From NCBI GenBank assembly GCA_910586615.1, contig CAJUJP010000009.1, positions 38,978 to 102,977 of the forward strand: DNA of 64,000 bases, written 5' to 3'. Both the position numbers and the translations under genes were made by a program. A model generated the notes under the pieces. The model saw only the letters and a program-made list of their open reading frames with translations, searched no databases and was not told where the DNA came from. The DNA comes from an uncultured Lachnospiraceae bacterium. Its GTDB lineage: Bacteria; Bacillota; Clostridia; Lachnospirales; Lachnospiraceae. Positions 8,624-17,602 of this stretch are shown in pieces (position 1 is the first letter of the stretch; every line of letters begins with the position of its first letter).

Positions 8624-8649
8624 CCTATATCAAATCTATTATGTCTGTC

Positions 8650-10131
8650 TCACTTCTGTACTCTGCCATACAGCTGCGTCATTTCATAGATCCGCTCTGC
8701 CAGTTCGTCCGTAAACTGCCCCGGCAGCATCCTCCACTTCCAGTTAATTCCCAGCGTAGACGGAATATTGATCCTCGCCTCGGCACCAAGTCCCAGATAA
8801 TCCTGCATCGGAATCACACAGGTATCTGATACACTGGCCATAGCCGCCCGGATAAACTCCCACTGAATGTCCCTGTTGCTTCGAATGTGCAGATACTTCT
8901 TCGCAAATGCCCTGTCTCTCCTGCTGAGCTGTTCGAACCACCCCAGCGTCGTATCATTGTCATGCGTTCCCGTATATACAATACTGTTTGCCACATAATT
9001 GTGAGGCAGATAGTCGCTCTCTTCTCTGGGATCAAAAGCAAACTGTAAAATCTTCATTCCCGGATATCCGGTTTTCTTTACCAATTTAATGACTGAATCA
9101 GTCAAAAATCCTAAATCCTCCGCGATTACGGCCTTGTCGCCAAGCTGTGCCTTCATCGTCTTAAAGATATCGTATCCCGGTCCTTTCTCCCAATGCCCGA
9201 ACTCTGCAGTAGGATCACCGTAAGGAATGGAATAGTATTCATCAAATCCGCGGAAATGATCAATACGCACTACATCATAAAGCTCATAACAGTACGCGAT
9301 CCGTTTCATCCACCAGGCATATCCCGTTTCTTTGTGATAATCCCAGCGATACAGCGGATTCCCCCACAACTGTCCCGTTGCGGAAAAAGCGTCCGGCGGA
9401 CATCCTGCAACCGCCACCGGCGTCAGCGTGTCATCCAGCTGAAACAACTCCGGATTCGCCCACGTATCTGCACTGTCAAACGCCACATAGATCGGTATGT
9501 CACCTATGATCTCTATTTTCTTTTGATTTGCATACTCTTTCAGTGCAAACCACTGCTTTGCAAACAAATACTGCTGGAACTGATAAAAAGCCACTTCTTC
9601 GGCATATTTCTCGCGATACTCCGCCATCGCCCCGCTTCTGCGAAGCTTGATATCCTCATCCCATTCGCTCCAGCTTACTCCATCAAAAGAGTTCTTCACC
9701 GCCATATAAAGTGCATAATCATCCAGCCAGTAGCTGTTGTTCTTTACATAAGCCTGAAAATCTGCATCTTTCTCAATCCCGCTGTTGTGGAATGCCTTCT
9801 TCAGTACCTTAAATCTGGAAAGATAGATCTTCTCATAATCAATATACTCGTCATTGTCGCCGAAGTCACACTCGTCGCAGTCCGCCTCCGTCAGATATCC
9901 CTCTTCGATCAGTTTCTCCAAATCAATATAATACGGATTACCTGCAAAAGTTGAAAAAGACTGATACGGCGAATCTCCATATCCGGTAGGTCCCAGCGGC
10001 AGAATCTGCCAGTAAGACTGCCCCGCCTTCTCTAATGAATCAATAAATGCATATGCCTGTTTAGAAAAAGTACCGATCCCGTACCTGGACGGAATACTGG
10101 AAACAGGCAGTAATACCCCGCTCTTTCTCAT
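8650..10131 (-). CDS. malQ: 4-alpha-glucanotransferase (amylomaltase)
   Basis: A glycoside hydrolase family 77 enzyme that moves 1,4-glucan segments between maltodextrins in the cytoplasm. The full 493-residue family length is present. Characteristic segments are GILLPVSSIPSRYGIGTF-like at the N terminus (here GVLLPVSSIPSRYGIGTFS), SPYQSFSTFAGNPYYIDL, the nucleophile region VVRIDHFRGFDEYY, the acid/base region IAEDLG and the third acidic residue in YTGTHDNDT. It stands alone on the minus strand with a good promoter and a palindrome at the predicted start of transcription, so it may be controlled by a sugar-responsive repressor. Confidence 0.97.
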   Translation of the reverse strand: MRKSGVLLPVSSIPSRYGIGTFSKQAYAFIDSLEKAGQSYWQILPLGPTGYGDSPYQSFSTFAGNPYYIDLEKLIEEGYLTEADCDECDFGDNDEYIDYEKIYLSRFKVLKKAFHNSGIEKDADFQAYVKNNSYWLDDYALYMAVKNSFDGVSWSEWDEDIKLRRSGAMAEYREKYAEEVAFYQFQQYLFAKQWFALKEYANQKKIEIIGDIPIYVAFDSADTWANPELFQLDDTLTPVAVAGCPPDAFSATGQLWGNPLYRWDYHKETGYAWWMKRIAYCYELYDVVRIDHFRGFDEYYSIPYGDPTAEFGHWEKGPGYDIFKTMKAQLGDKAVIAEDLGFLTDSVIKLVKKTGYPGMKILQFAFDPREESDYLPHNYVANSIVYTGTHDNDTTLGWFEQLSRRDRAFAKKYLHIRSNRDIQWEFIRAAMASVSDTCVIPMQDYLGLGAEARINIPSTLGINWKWRMLPGQFTDELAERIYEMTQLYGRVQK

Positions 10132-10180
10132 GGTTTCAATGATCCTTTCCCCTATTCGTTCTTTACGGCATTTTTATAAA

Positions 10181-10196
10181 ATTCTATGTATAGAAT
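10181..10196. promoter_or_regulatory. Palindromic operator candidate at the malQ transcription start
   Basis: The perfect palindrome attctatgtatagaat (one central mismatch pair aside) lies immediately downstream of the malQ -10 box, where a repressor would block transcription. The cognate regulator is not identified. Confidence 0.45.
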
Positions 10197-10205
10197 ATTA
10201 TCTCT

Positions 10206-10234
10206 ATTTTACACTTTTTCCCATCATCTATCAA
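10206..10234 (-). promoter_or_regulatory. Sigma-A promoter of malQ
   Basis: TTGATA, 17 bases and TAAAAT are read on the minus strand about 75 bases before the malQ start. It differs from consensus at two positions in all. Confidence 0.65.
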
Positions 10235-10241
10235 GGATTTT

Positions 10242-10634
10242 CTATTTTGCTATGGCCAATCCGTCAACATTCCATGTAACCAAAAGCCTGTCGATCTTGC
10301 TGTTCAATGCGGCGGTATTCTCATTCAGACTCCTGTAAACCATATCCATCTCTACTCTTACCGCCTTAAATTCCATGGCAGTATCTGATTTCAGATGCAT
10401 CACACAGCCTTCCAGGCTGTCCATGCGGGCCTCCAGGCTGTCCACGCGGGCTTCCAGACTGTCCATACGAGCTTCCAGCTTGTCCATACGGACTTCCAGC
10501 TTATCCATACGAGCTTCCAGCTTGTCCATACGGGTGCTCAGGCTGTTTTCAAGCTGATCCATACGTTCGTTCAAACGGGCGCCCATAGAATCCATGTGAA
10601 AGATTAATGCTGAAAACATTTCTTCATTGGTCAT
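10242..10634 (-). CDS. Small heptad-repeat coiled-coil protein of unknown function
   Basis: A 130-residue soluble protein built around six to seven tandem heptads of the type MDKLEAR/MDSLEAR (about residues 25-80). This predicts one continuous helix that forms a parallel coiled-coil oligomer. The heptads are encoded by 21-base DNA repeats (about 10421-10556). There is no signal peptide or membrane segment. I chose the ATG at 10634 (MTNEEMFS) because AAGGAG lies nine bases upstream; an in-frame ATG at 10655 is a fair alternative. It has a strong promoter of its own. I do not recognise a function. Confidence 0.75.
   Translation of the reverse strand: MTNEEMFSALIFHMDSMGARLNERMDQLENSLSTRMDKLEARMDKLEVRMDKLEARMDSLEARVDSLEARMDSLEGCVMHLKSDTAMEFKAVRVEMDMVYRSLNENTAALNSKIDRLLVTWNVDGLAIAK
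10421..10556 (-). repeat. In-frame 21-base tandem repeat encoding coiled-coil heptads
   Basis: About six copies of a 21-base unit (gcttccagcttgtccatacg and variants) lie within the coiled-coil gene. Copy-number change by slippage would keep the frame and lengthen or shorten the coil by whole heptads. Confidence 0.8.
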
Positions 10635-10864
10635 GTTTACCATCTCCTTGTTCATTAAGTGTACCTCGCTTTCCCAGGCCGGTCAATACGGAACGTTTGT
10701 TTTTACATGTTATTTATTGACGTTTTTACGTCTACAGCATGTTATTTTTCCTGCTCAGGTACAACCGGCTCTGATTAAATTGTATTACGTGAAAATACCG
10801 GCGACATGCCAATGATTCCATTATGTATGGATAGATTTTCACATAGATTAATTGATATGAATTG
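10635..10864 (-). other. Long leader of the coiled-coil gene
   Basis: About 220 bases lie between the strong promoter at 10865-10893 and the start. A short hairpin (gacgt/acgtc near 10724-10737) is flanked by two copies of acatgttattt/catgttattt. No small frame or known riboswitch is evident. Confidence 0.35.
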
Positions 10865-10893
10865 AGTATACACTTATGAGAGAGAACTGTCAA
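10865..10893 (-). promoter_or_regulatory. Near-perfect sigma-A promoter
   Basis: TTGACA (10888-10893), 17 bases and TATACT (10865-10870) on the minus strand are the best promoter match in this part of the window. It reads towards the coiled-coil gene. Confidence 0.75.
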
Positions 10894-11025
10894 TTTCTTT
10901 TGACAAACTGACTGCCCTCCCGTTTTCTTTATGCCTGCATAATCTGTAAATTAGTTTCCCGGTGCATCCGGCCCCTTAAGTTGTTTTGAATCCTCGTGAG
11001 AGTTCCATTTATCGTATTACGGCTT

Positions 11026-11310
11026 TCACATGCAGCAGCGTCTTTTTCTTTTTTCCTCTTTTTGTTTCTCTTTTTCCCGCAGACGCAGTTCTCTTTCCAG
11101 CGCTTTTGCATACTGTTCTCTCGTCATGGAACCAATTTTACGCTCATCCGGAACTTTGTTCTCTTCCTCCGGCGGCTCTTCGCTGTCTGGCATAACTGGA
11201 AATAAAATTACTATCAGAGCAAATATCATACAAGCGCATAGAAGAACTGCCCCTAATATATTATTTTGATGACAGCACACTGTGCGCTTTGTTTTCTTTG
11301 GTTTGCTCAT
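11026..11310 (-). CDS. Small single-span membrane protein, unknown
   Basis: A 94-residue product. A basic N terminus (SKPKKTKR) is followed by one hydrophobic span (about residues 18-40, ILGAVLLCACMIFALIVILF). The rest is a highly charged tail rich in Glu, Lys and Arg that looks helical and ends in KRKRRCCM. By charge distribution the tail would probably face outward, but topology is uncertain. GGAGG eight to nine bases before the ATG supports it as a real gene. I do not recognise the family. Confidence 0.65.
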   Translation of the reverse strand: MSKPKKTKRTVCCHQNNILGAVLLCACMIFALIVILFPVMPDSEEPPEEENKVPDERKIGSMTREQYAKALERELRLREKEKQKEEKRKRRCCM

Positions 11311-11416
11311 TTTGGAGTGCCTCCGGAACGTGTATTTTATATTTTGCGGAACTGTTTTATTGTAACATATTATTGGAGGTTTTTCCTTATTTTTTCAAAA
11401 TAAAATATAATTTTCC

Positions 11417-11960
11417 TTATTCGTTCACCGTAACCGGAATAAACTGTTCCAAATTCTGATAGTCAATCGCTGTTCCGGGCTGATACTCTATTAACATCCT
11501 GGCTGTATTCGGACCTCCGGACATGGTTGGATACAAATACGGACTTCCTCCTGCAAGCCGATACAAATACTCACCAATTTTCGACCCTTTGTTTCCTATA
11601 TAACACTGTACAGTTACAGGTCCTTCTTTAACGCCTACAGCTTCCGTAAGTTTCTGAACGAGTTCTACAAACTCATTATGATGCTCCTTTCCGTATTTAG
11701 AGGAAAAGCGACATAAGACAAAGAGACTTGTCCGCATCATAAAACTCTTCTATCAAAATAGTGTCACAAAATGCTAATGACGCCTTTGCTGCCACATCAA
11801 ATTCTTCCCTACCGGAGCATTATGTTTGCATCCATCCGGAATAACCGCTACTTCAAGCAGACCCTCTTTTTTAAGGACGCTCAGTTCCATCTAATACTGG
11901 CTTCAGCTTGCCAGTCTGCTTTCATTAATCTCCTCAGCCCGTTCTAACTGCGCCAATAAA
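11417..11960 (-). pseudogene. Degenerate gene, possibly ATP-grasp family (multiple frameshifts)
   Basis: The longest intact piece (11417-11740, 107 codons) carries a protein-like segment (GSKIGEYLYRLAGGSPYLYP, then TARMLIEYQPGTAIDYQN) that resembles the C-terminal part of ATP-grasp ligases. Upstream the coding sense continues in other frames: AFCDTILIEEFYDADKSL, then LKKEGLLEVAVIPDGCKHN, then LAQLERAEEINE. This needs at least three frame changes. The gene is therefore dead. The family call is tentative. It lies at the edge of the variable polysaccharide locus, next to other decayed DNA. Confidence 0.6.
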
Positions 11961-11987
11961 TAACCTACTTACAATGGAGATCCCCCA

Positions 11988-13108
11988 TTACTTAACGTTT
12001 ACGTATATGCTGCCATACACGCGATCCAGCACTGCATATATTCTATCAATCACACGCTTCAGCAATATTGCGGCTATACACGTCGCCAATACCGTGACCG
12101 CCCAGACAATCGCTGCTGTCGCATTATAAGAATGCTGATCTATTAATCGGGTGAATAGATAAGAGCTAACGCTCACCAGGATAGCAAAATGAGCAACAAA
12201 AATACTCATAGAATATTTCCCAAGTACAAGAAGCGGTTTACTTTCCATAATTTTCCGAATCGGATCGCAATAAAGACTGGCGTAGATTAATAAAGAAGCA
12301 CCCAGCATATGATAGTATACCACATACTGCTTTGGAAGAACGCGATACAGAATCCATGACGATTGCATTTCCATTGGATATCCGCACAGAAAAACTGCCA
12401 GCAGCAACAGCAAAACACCAATCGGTATATTGATTTGCTTCGCCGGTTTATGTTTATAATAATACGCCAGAAGATAGCCTATCATACATGCCACATAGTT
12501 CTTCATGCCAAAAATAACAAAGCATATTCCGACGCATACCGGTGCAACGTGCCCTCTCTTAAGATCACCCCAAAGCATATAGCACAAAACACAAACAACA
12601 CTGCTTATAAATATATATGGCATCGTCCACAGCACAGGGTTGTATGCTGTTGCGACCGTAAACCAATTCCTCAAAAGCTCTTTTAAAATATTATGAGCAA
12701 AGGTACTGCCCCATCCTTCTATCCAAGGTGAGCATGTATATCTGACAATATCATGATAATAAACCAAGCCGAATTGGAACAATGCCCATATTACCATCGT
12801 TGACAATATCAGCAAAACCACCAGTTTAAAAAGGCGCAGACTTGCATATTTGACACATTGCTCCCGCCCTTTATCACAAACCATAAAGGAACCAAATCCT
12901 GTCAGGACAAAAAATATCATAACAGCGCTATGCCCTGCAAATAAGAAACCAAGCGGTGTCTGCCCCAGATAATATTCTATAACTTCACAGTGCTGTTCTG
13001 CCCCCCCCCCCAATAATAAGCAGGATAAAACATGACACCAAGATGATTAAAGAGCACCAATAAGGATGCAATTCCTCTCAAGCCTTCCAGACTGTTTATG
13101 CGTTTCAT
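11988..13108 (-). CDS. Acyltransferase 3 family membrane protein, out of frame at a G11 tract
   Basis: Integral-membrane acyltransferase of the type that O-acylates surface glycans. The reading frame from the ATG at 13108 (MKRINSLEGLRGIASLLV, with AGGGGG seven bases upstream) carries the family's N-terminal motif LEGLRGIAS. It then runs into a stop soon after a run of 11 G (13001-13011 as C on the plus strand). After the run the other frame continues for about 335 residues with many membrane spans (HSAVMIFFVLTGFG and onward). The locus is 1121 bases long, so 9 or 12 G would restore one frame of about 373 residues. It is therefore off here: either phase-variable, or a pseudogene or sequencing slip. 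Confidence 0.8.
13001..13011 (-). repeat. Homopolymeric tract G11 in an acyltransferase gene (off state)
   Basis: Eleven consecutive G on the coding strand about 100 bases into the gene. The counted length is out of frame by one base; 9 or 12 would be in frame. Tracts of this length are prone to slipped-strand change. Confidence 0.85.
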
Positions 13109-13658
13109 AATTAACCCCCTAACACTCATAAGTAGCGTCAAGTTTACTACTATATTTCCAAACCCTGAAAAAGGGATGTTGCAAAGGCCTGAGCCTGTAG
13201 CATAATGACGGTTCTGTTTTATAGCGGAATTGGCTTTTTAAGGGTCTTTCTGCTATACTTGTACCAAAAGAAAGGACAGTTTGCATGTGCCAGAAATTTA
13301 CAGCAGATGAACCGAATACCATGGATCACAGAAAAGCACATCAAAGTGAAACGGCAAAAGGCCTTGCATACAGCATCAATCAGGAGGAATATCTCAAAGT
13401 ATTCCTGACAGATGGCGAGGTACCGATCGATGATTCTGCATCGGAACGGACACTCAGGGATTTTACCATATGGTTTATATTTTGCAAGTCTGCCCTACCG
13501 GGGAGGTTTGTTTTGTTATACTCTTTTTATCTTCCGCCGCCGTTAAGTGCTTTCACACTTCAGCACACCAACCGGTGTGGGAAGTTTGAGTCAGTAAGTA
13601 TCATGCTTAATGCCGCATAAAAGATGCTTCTCGTTTTTATGCATATATTTATATCAAG
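13109..13658. other. Decayed intergenic region with insertion-sequence scar
   Basis: About 550 bases lie between the broken acyltransferase and the opine-dehydrogenase-type gene. Apart from the IS66 remnant it shows no supported gene. Base composition changes here from mixed to clearly AT-rich as the polysaccharide locus begins. Confidence 0.55.
13344..13480 (+). pseudogene. IS66 transposase C-terminal remnant
   Basis: In the frame covering 13285-13620 the segment KGLAYSINQEEYLKVFLTDG, then EVPIDDSASERTLRDFTI, matches the C-terminal region of IS66-family transposases. There the pattern is a Leu-rich helix, then DGxxPIDN, then AERxxRxFxxG. The match ends abruptly where GRKNW would be expected. 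No start, no N-terminal catalytic region and no terminal inverted repeats were seen, so only a scar is left. It marks past transposition at the edge of the polysaccharide locus. Confidence 0.7.
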
Positions 13659-14723
13659 TTAGTACATTTCGATAAAATCTTTTGTTTCCATTTTCAATTT
13701 AAATGCCCTCTTAGCATTTTCAGGTGAAACTTGCTCATACCAAATCCAGATTTTTGTTATACTTTCATCTTCTACCCCAAACAAATCACACAATTCCTTT
13801 ATCACTTTTAACCCATAAGAAAAATCCGCCGTAAAATAGCGTGATTCAAAATCAGGTATCCAATCATTTCCTATACATTTCATAGGAGAATATAAGCCTT
13901 TAAAAGCCTCTATCCCCCTAATTTTCATAGTCATAGCATGCGGTGTATGACTTTCATAATAATCACATAGTGATTCTACACTATTTAAATCCAAAGGAAT
14001 CCTATTGCACAACATCTGTAATTCCTTGTCGCAAGCAATCAGAAACTTCGACGATTCATCGTTCCATTCTTCATAAAACAACATATTTCTATCATATATT
14101 TTACCTAAATAATAATCATTGAACATAGCATACAATCTAGCCGTGTGAAGAATCGGATTTGACGGTGTTAAAGTCACTGCCAGATAATTCGGCAAGGCTA
14201 CACAGGGAATATCAAACATTTCTTCAAGCATTTTCGCTATCTCCACACTATGCTCTCGCGGAATAGATCCAACTTCCAAGCGCTTTTTTCTTCCAAGCAT
14301 ATATACAGCCTTTCCACATTCTTTTAGTCTTGCAATACTATGAACTCTTTGTAGCCCGAAAAGTATACTGCCTTTCTCAGTCAAAGTCTTGAATGCAAAT
14401 TCAGCACCGCCGCTTCCGGGAATAACCCCTATATACTGTCCTTTTCTGACATATGGAAATAACTTTCGTGAAATATCTGGAAATGTCTGTGCCGGTACAG
14501 TGATCAGGATCATGTCCGCTTCATTTACTGCTTGTTTGAGATCGCTGGTACTGCATTGAATCTTACCTTCCAATAAAAAACTGTCATTTGCATCAAATAC
14601 CTCAATACAATTACTCCAACAATCCGCTCTGGATGTATATACTTTAACCATATGCCCTTTTTCTGCCAGTTCTGCCGCCATTAAGGTGCCAATATTGCCC
14701 CCGCCTATTATCGTTATATTCAT
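13659..14723 (-). CDS. NAD/NADP octopine/nopaline (opine) dehydrogenase family protein
   Basis: A 354-residue oxidoreductase. The N-terminal Rossmann fold shows GGGNIGTLMAAELAEKGH (residues about 7-24) and a second strand ending in ILITVPAQTF. The C-terminal half (from about residue 175, LAVTLTPSNPILHTARL) is the alpha-helical domain characteristic of octopine/nopaline dehydrogenases. There the His in NPILHT is the conserved catalytic position. Such enzymes reductively join an amino acid and a 2-oxo acid to give an N-(carboxyalkyl)amino acid. It is the last intact gene of the long minus-strand operon, just downstream of the OCD-family gene, which suggests a shared product. No strong ribosome site was seen at this ATG. 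Confidence 0.85.
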   Translation of the reverse strand: MNITIIGGGNIGTLMAAELAEKGHMVKVYTSRADCWSNCIEVFDANDSFLLEGKIQCSTSDLKQAVNEADMILITVPAQTFPDISRKLFPYVRKGQYIGVIPGSGGAEFAFKTLTEKGSILFGLQRVHSIARLKECGKAVYMLGRKKRLEVGSIPREHSVEIAKMLEEMFDIPCVALPNYLAVTLTPSNPILHTARLYAMFNDYYLGKIYDRNMLFYEEWNDESSKFLIACDKELQMLCNRIPLDLNSVESLCDYYESHTPHAMTMKIRGIEAFKGLYSPMKCIGNDWIPDFESRYFTADFSYGLKVIKELCDLFGVEDESITKIWIWYEQVSPENAKRAFKLKMETKDFIEMY

Positions 14724-14775
14724 ATTTTATGCCGCATAGCGCCGCACTTTAACAGCTTATTAACCAACCTTTTAA

Positions 14776-15727
14776 TCAGATCCAAAACTTCTCCGTAGGG
14801 CCATGTAAGTCTATCTCCATAAGTTTTGTATCATCAATCAGTCTATAAATGTGTGCGGCAAAATTAATGTCATGCATGGAGACACCAATATTATATGCTA
14901 AAATCCTTTCCTTATCATTTTCACGCCCTATGGCTTTTCCATTTACAACATCAGATACTTCTGCAAAATATCTAAACTTCTCAAAATTTTTAAAATGATG
15001 CACATGTCCATAATCATCAGCATATATTTTATCAAAAAAGAGATCGCAATTTGTAAATCCAAGTGTATGGATGGGCACTACCAGTACTCCTTCTTCAAAG
15101 TACTTATCTTCACAGATATCCTCCGAAAGATATGTCGCTGCTGAAATCACAACATCTGCTCCCCTGACAAGCGAGTCTGCGCCATCCACAAATGTAAAAT
15201 GCAAATTAGGATACTCTATAAATCGCTTCGCAAATAACTCTTCCTGTCCTTTATACTTTAAAAGCTTAATATGCAATTCTTTTTCCGGTAACATAGCGGC
15301 CAGAACCAGAAGCGCTGCCCTGGCCGTATTACCTAACCCTAACATACCAATTACAGAAAACTTTTCCTTCGCAAGCAAAAGAATAGAATGTGCGGCAACA
15401 GCCCCTGTACGCATGGTTGTAATCCAATCTGCATCCATCAAAGCTAAAAATTTTCCATTTTGCGCATTAAATAGAAGCAGTCTGCTATCCAGACTGGGAA
15501 TTCTATCCGGATATCTGGTAACAATTTTTACCCCCCCCCCACTCCATCTTTTCACCTCTGATAATACATGGCATTACATTGCAAAAAATGCCCTCCGCCG
15601 GTTTCATACTGATTTTCGCCGGAAGCAGAACTTCATCTTTATTTGCAATCATTTCGCTCACCCACCGATAACAAGTCTGTGGCGTAATATTCAATTTCAA
15701 GATATCGTCAAAAGAAACAATTTTCAT
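14776..15727 (-). CDS. Ornithine cyclodeaminase/mu-crystallin family gene, out of frame at a G10 tract
   Basis: NAD-dependent family that includes ornithine cyclodeaminase, alanine dehydrogenase, ketimine reductase and SbnB (an opine-like dehydrogenase of staphyloferrin B synthesis). The N-terminal part starts at 15727 (MKIVSFDDIL, GGAG eight bases upstream) and runs 63 residues to a run of 10 G (15531-15540). There it shifts and stops. The rest continues in another frame from VKIVTRYPDRIPSLDSR through the substrate/NAD region (ADWITTMRTGAVAAHS, IGMLGLGNTARAALL). The locus is 952 bases; 9 G gives one frame of 316 residues, the normal family size. It is off in this sequence. Confidence 0.85.
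15531..15540 (-). repeat. Homopolymeric tract G10 in the OCD-family gene (off state)
   Basis: Ten consecutive G on the coding strand join two frames that together make a complete family protein. Loss of one G (or gain of two) would restore it. Confidence 0.85.
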
Positions 15728-15781
15728 AATACATTCTCCACTTTTCTTTACCATCATAAATGAAATGTCTTGTTTACTTTG

Positions 15782-17602
15782 TTAATTGTCTTTTGTAAAA
15801 ATATTCTTTAATGCTTCTATCAACATTTCATTTTCTTCCTTTTTTCTAACTGCAAGTCTGACATACTGCTTTCCATCTCTAATTTTAGACGTTAAATCTT
15901 TGATGAACAAATTATGCTTCACAAGCAGTTCCTGCGTTATCTGTGCAGCCGAAAAACCATTATTGATCTCACACATCACATAATTTGCCTGCGTTGGATA
16001 AACATATAAGCCCTCAATCTGTTCTAATGCATTTATAAAATGTTTCCTCACAGGCATGAATTCATCCATCGCCTTCTTATAATCATCACTATATTTTTCT
16101 GCAATCTGCATATAAAATTCAGCAAATGAATTGATATTCCAGATAGCTACCGTATGTTTCAATTCATCGATCAAATCTATCTGTGCCGATACTAATACTC
16201 CCAGCCTTATTCCTGGAACGCCATACGATTTAGATATACTTTTCACAACAATAAGATTCCTGTACTGTTCTAAAACCTCATTATGAATCAAAGTATTATC
16301 TACTCCCTCTGCAAAATCAACAAAACTTTCATCAACAACTAGTCTTATCTTCTTTTGGTCACTCCACTGGCACAATCTAAGCAATTCTTCTTTCTTAATA
16401 AAATTGCCGCTTGGATTATCCGGATTAACCAATACGAGCATATCAATATTTTTGTCCTGATAAAAATCAATAATGTCATCTACGTGATATTGAAAATTCA
16501 TTTGAGTCGTATCAAAAACAATACTTTTATCTGCATCATATCTATTAGGATATTCCTCGAATGTGGGTTTGATAAAGCCGATTCTCCCTTGATATCCATC
16601 AAGTAATCCTTTGATGAGCTCTGCTGCGCCGTTGCCTACTACTATATATTCCTGTTTTATCCCGAAATTCTTAGCCGCCAACAATGCATTTACATACATG
16701 CCTGAAGGATATTGCGTAATCAATGTATCAAAATTACTCTTTATCTCATCAATCAGTCTTTGGGGAGGGAAATACGGATTTACCAAATAGCAAAAGTCCA
16801 AAATCTTCGGATATCGCCAATATCCTCCGTACCGCCGCTGTATCTTATACAGCTTCTCCTCTTCATTTTCGCTGAAAATCGACTCTGCAATGTCAAGATC
16901 CTGTATATCATCAATCTCATACCAGAGCTGCCCCTCCAACCTTTTCGCTTTAATCTCCGGATCGTCCAACATTGTGATAACTCTTAAAACCTGCTCATAA
17001 TATTCGTTATTTCCCAGCGCACTGGAATATGCGTCCAAGAACGGTACATAATAATGTTCCGAGAAATGTTTACTGAATTTATAAATATTCACTGTTTTAT
17101 AATAAGCAGGTATATCTTCAAATACAATTTTCTTTCCGCCGATAAACGCCTGAATATTATCTTCTTCATCCAATTTAACTACTGTCCCATCCATCCAGCT
17201 TTCGTATTTATCTACCAAAGCCAGTGTTTCTCTCTTATCTTTCACCAGGAAGTCCAGTACGCTGTCTTCAAATATCAAATCCGATTCCAACAATAACGTG
17301 TCATCTTCTTTTAAATACTCTTTTGCCAGTGCCAAAGAATAAATATTGTTTGTTTTAAAATAAATTGGATTATCAATATATACAATAGGTGTATGTATCC
17401 CCAGTGAATTAATATAATTAATTAATTTATTTCCTTCATATCCAACTACAATCACGATTTGTTTGAGTTCTAATACTTCTAATTGATGTAACATTCTTTC
17501 AATCAATGTTACACCATTCACTTTAACCATACATTTTGTATTATCTGCTGTCAGGTCTTTCAACCTTTTTCCCATTCCTGCTGCCAAAATAACTGCCTGC
17601 AT
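15782..17602 (-). CDS. Fused nucleotidyltransferase (LicC-like) and PLP aminotransferase (HisC-like)
   Basis: A 606-residue two-domain enzyme. Residues 1 to about 235 are a sugar/choline-phosphate nucleotidyltransferase with the signature AVILAAGMGKRL, then TKCMVKVNG and an acidic metal site (LLLESDLIFED). Residues about 250-600 are a class I/II aminotransferase close to histidinol-phosphate aminotransferase (VVGNGAAELIKGLL, LVNPDNPSGN, VVDESFVDFA, and the PLP Lys in VKSISKSYGVPGIRLG). The start at 17602 (MQAVILAAG) has AGGAG nine bases upstream. The fusion suggests that one substrate is aminated and then activated as a CMP or similar nucleotide derivative for transfer to a surface glycan. 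The exact substrate is unknown. Confidence 0.88.
   Translation of the reverse strand: MQAVILAAGMGKRLKDLTADNTKCMVKVNGVTLIERMLHQLEVLELKQIVIVVGYEGNKLINYINSLGIHTPIVYIDNPIYFKTNNIYSLALAKEYLKEDDTLLLESDLIFEDSVLDFLVKDKRETLALVDKYESWMDGTVVKLDEEDNIQAFIGGKKIVFEDIPAYYKTVNIYKFSKHFSEHYYVPFLDAYSSALGNNEYYEQVLRVITMLDDPEIKAKRLEGQLWYEIDDIQDLDIAESIFSENEEEKLYKIQRRYGGYWRYPKILDFCYLVNPYFPPQRLIDEIKSNFDTLITQYPSGMYVNALLAAKNFGIKQEYIVVGNGAAELIKGLLDGYQGRIGFIKPTFEEYPNRYDADKSIVFDTTQMNFQYHVDDIIDFYQDKNIDMLVLVNPDNPSGNFIKKEELLRLCQWSDQKKIRLVVDESFVDFAEGVDNTLIHNEVLEQYRNLIVVKSISKSYGVPGIRLGVLVSAQIDLIDELKHTVAIWNINSFAEFYMQIAEKYSDDYKKAMDEFMPVRKHFINALEQIEGLYVYPTQANYVMCEINNGFSAAQITQELLVKHNLFIKDLTSKIRDGKQYVRLAVRKKEENEMLIEALKNIFTKDN

Noticed and set aside
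10929..11111. Minus-strand frame overlapping the small membrane protein gene
   Set aside because: It overlaps the better-supported frame 11026-11310, which has a good ribosome site and a membrane span.
13119..13322. Minus-strand frame over the IS66 scar
   Set aside because: It is antisense to a recognisable transposase remnant and has no start signal.
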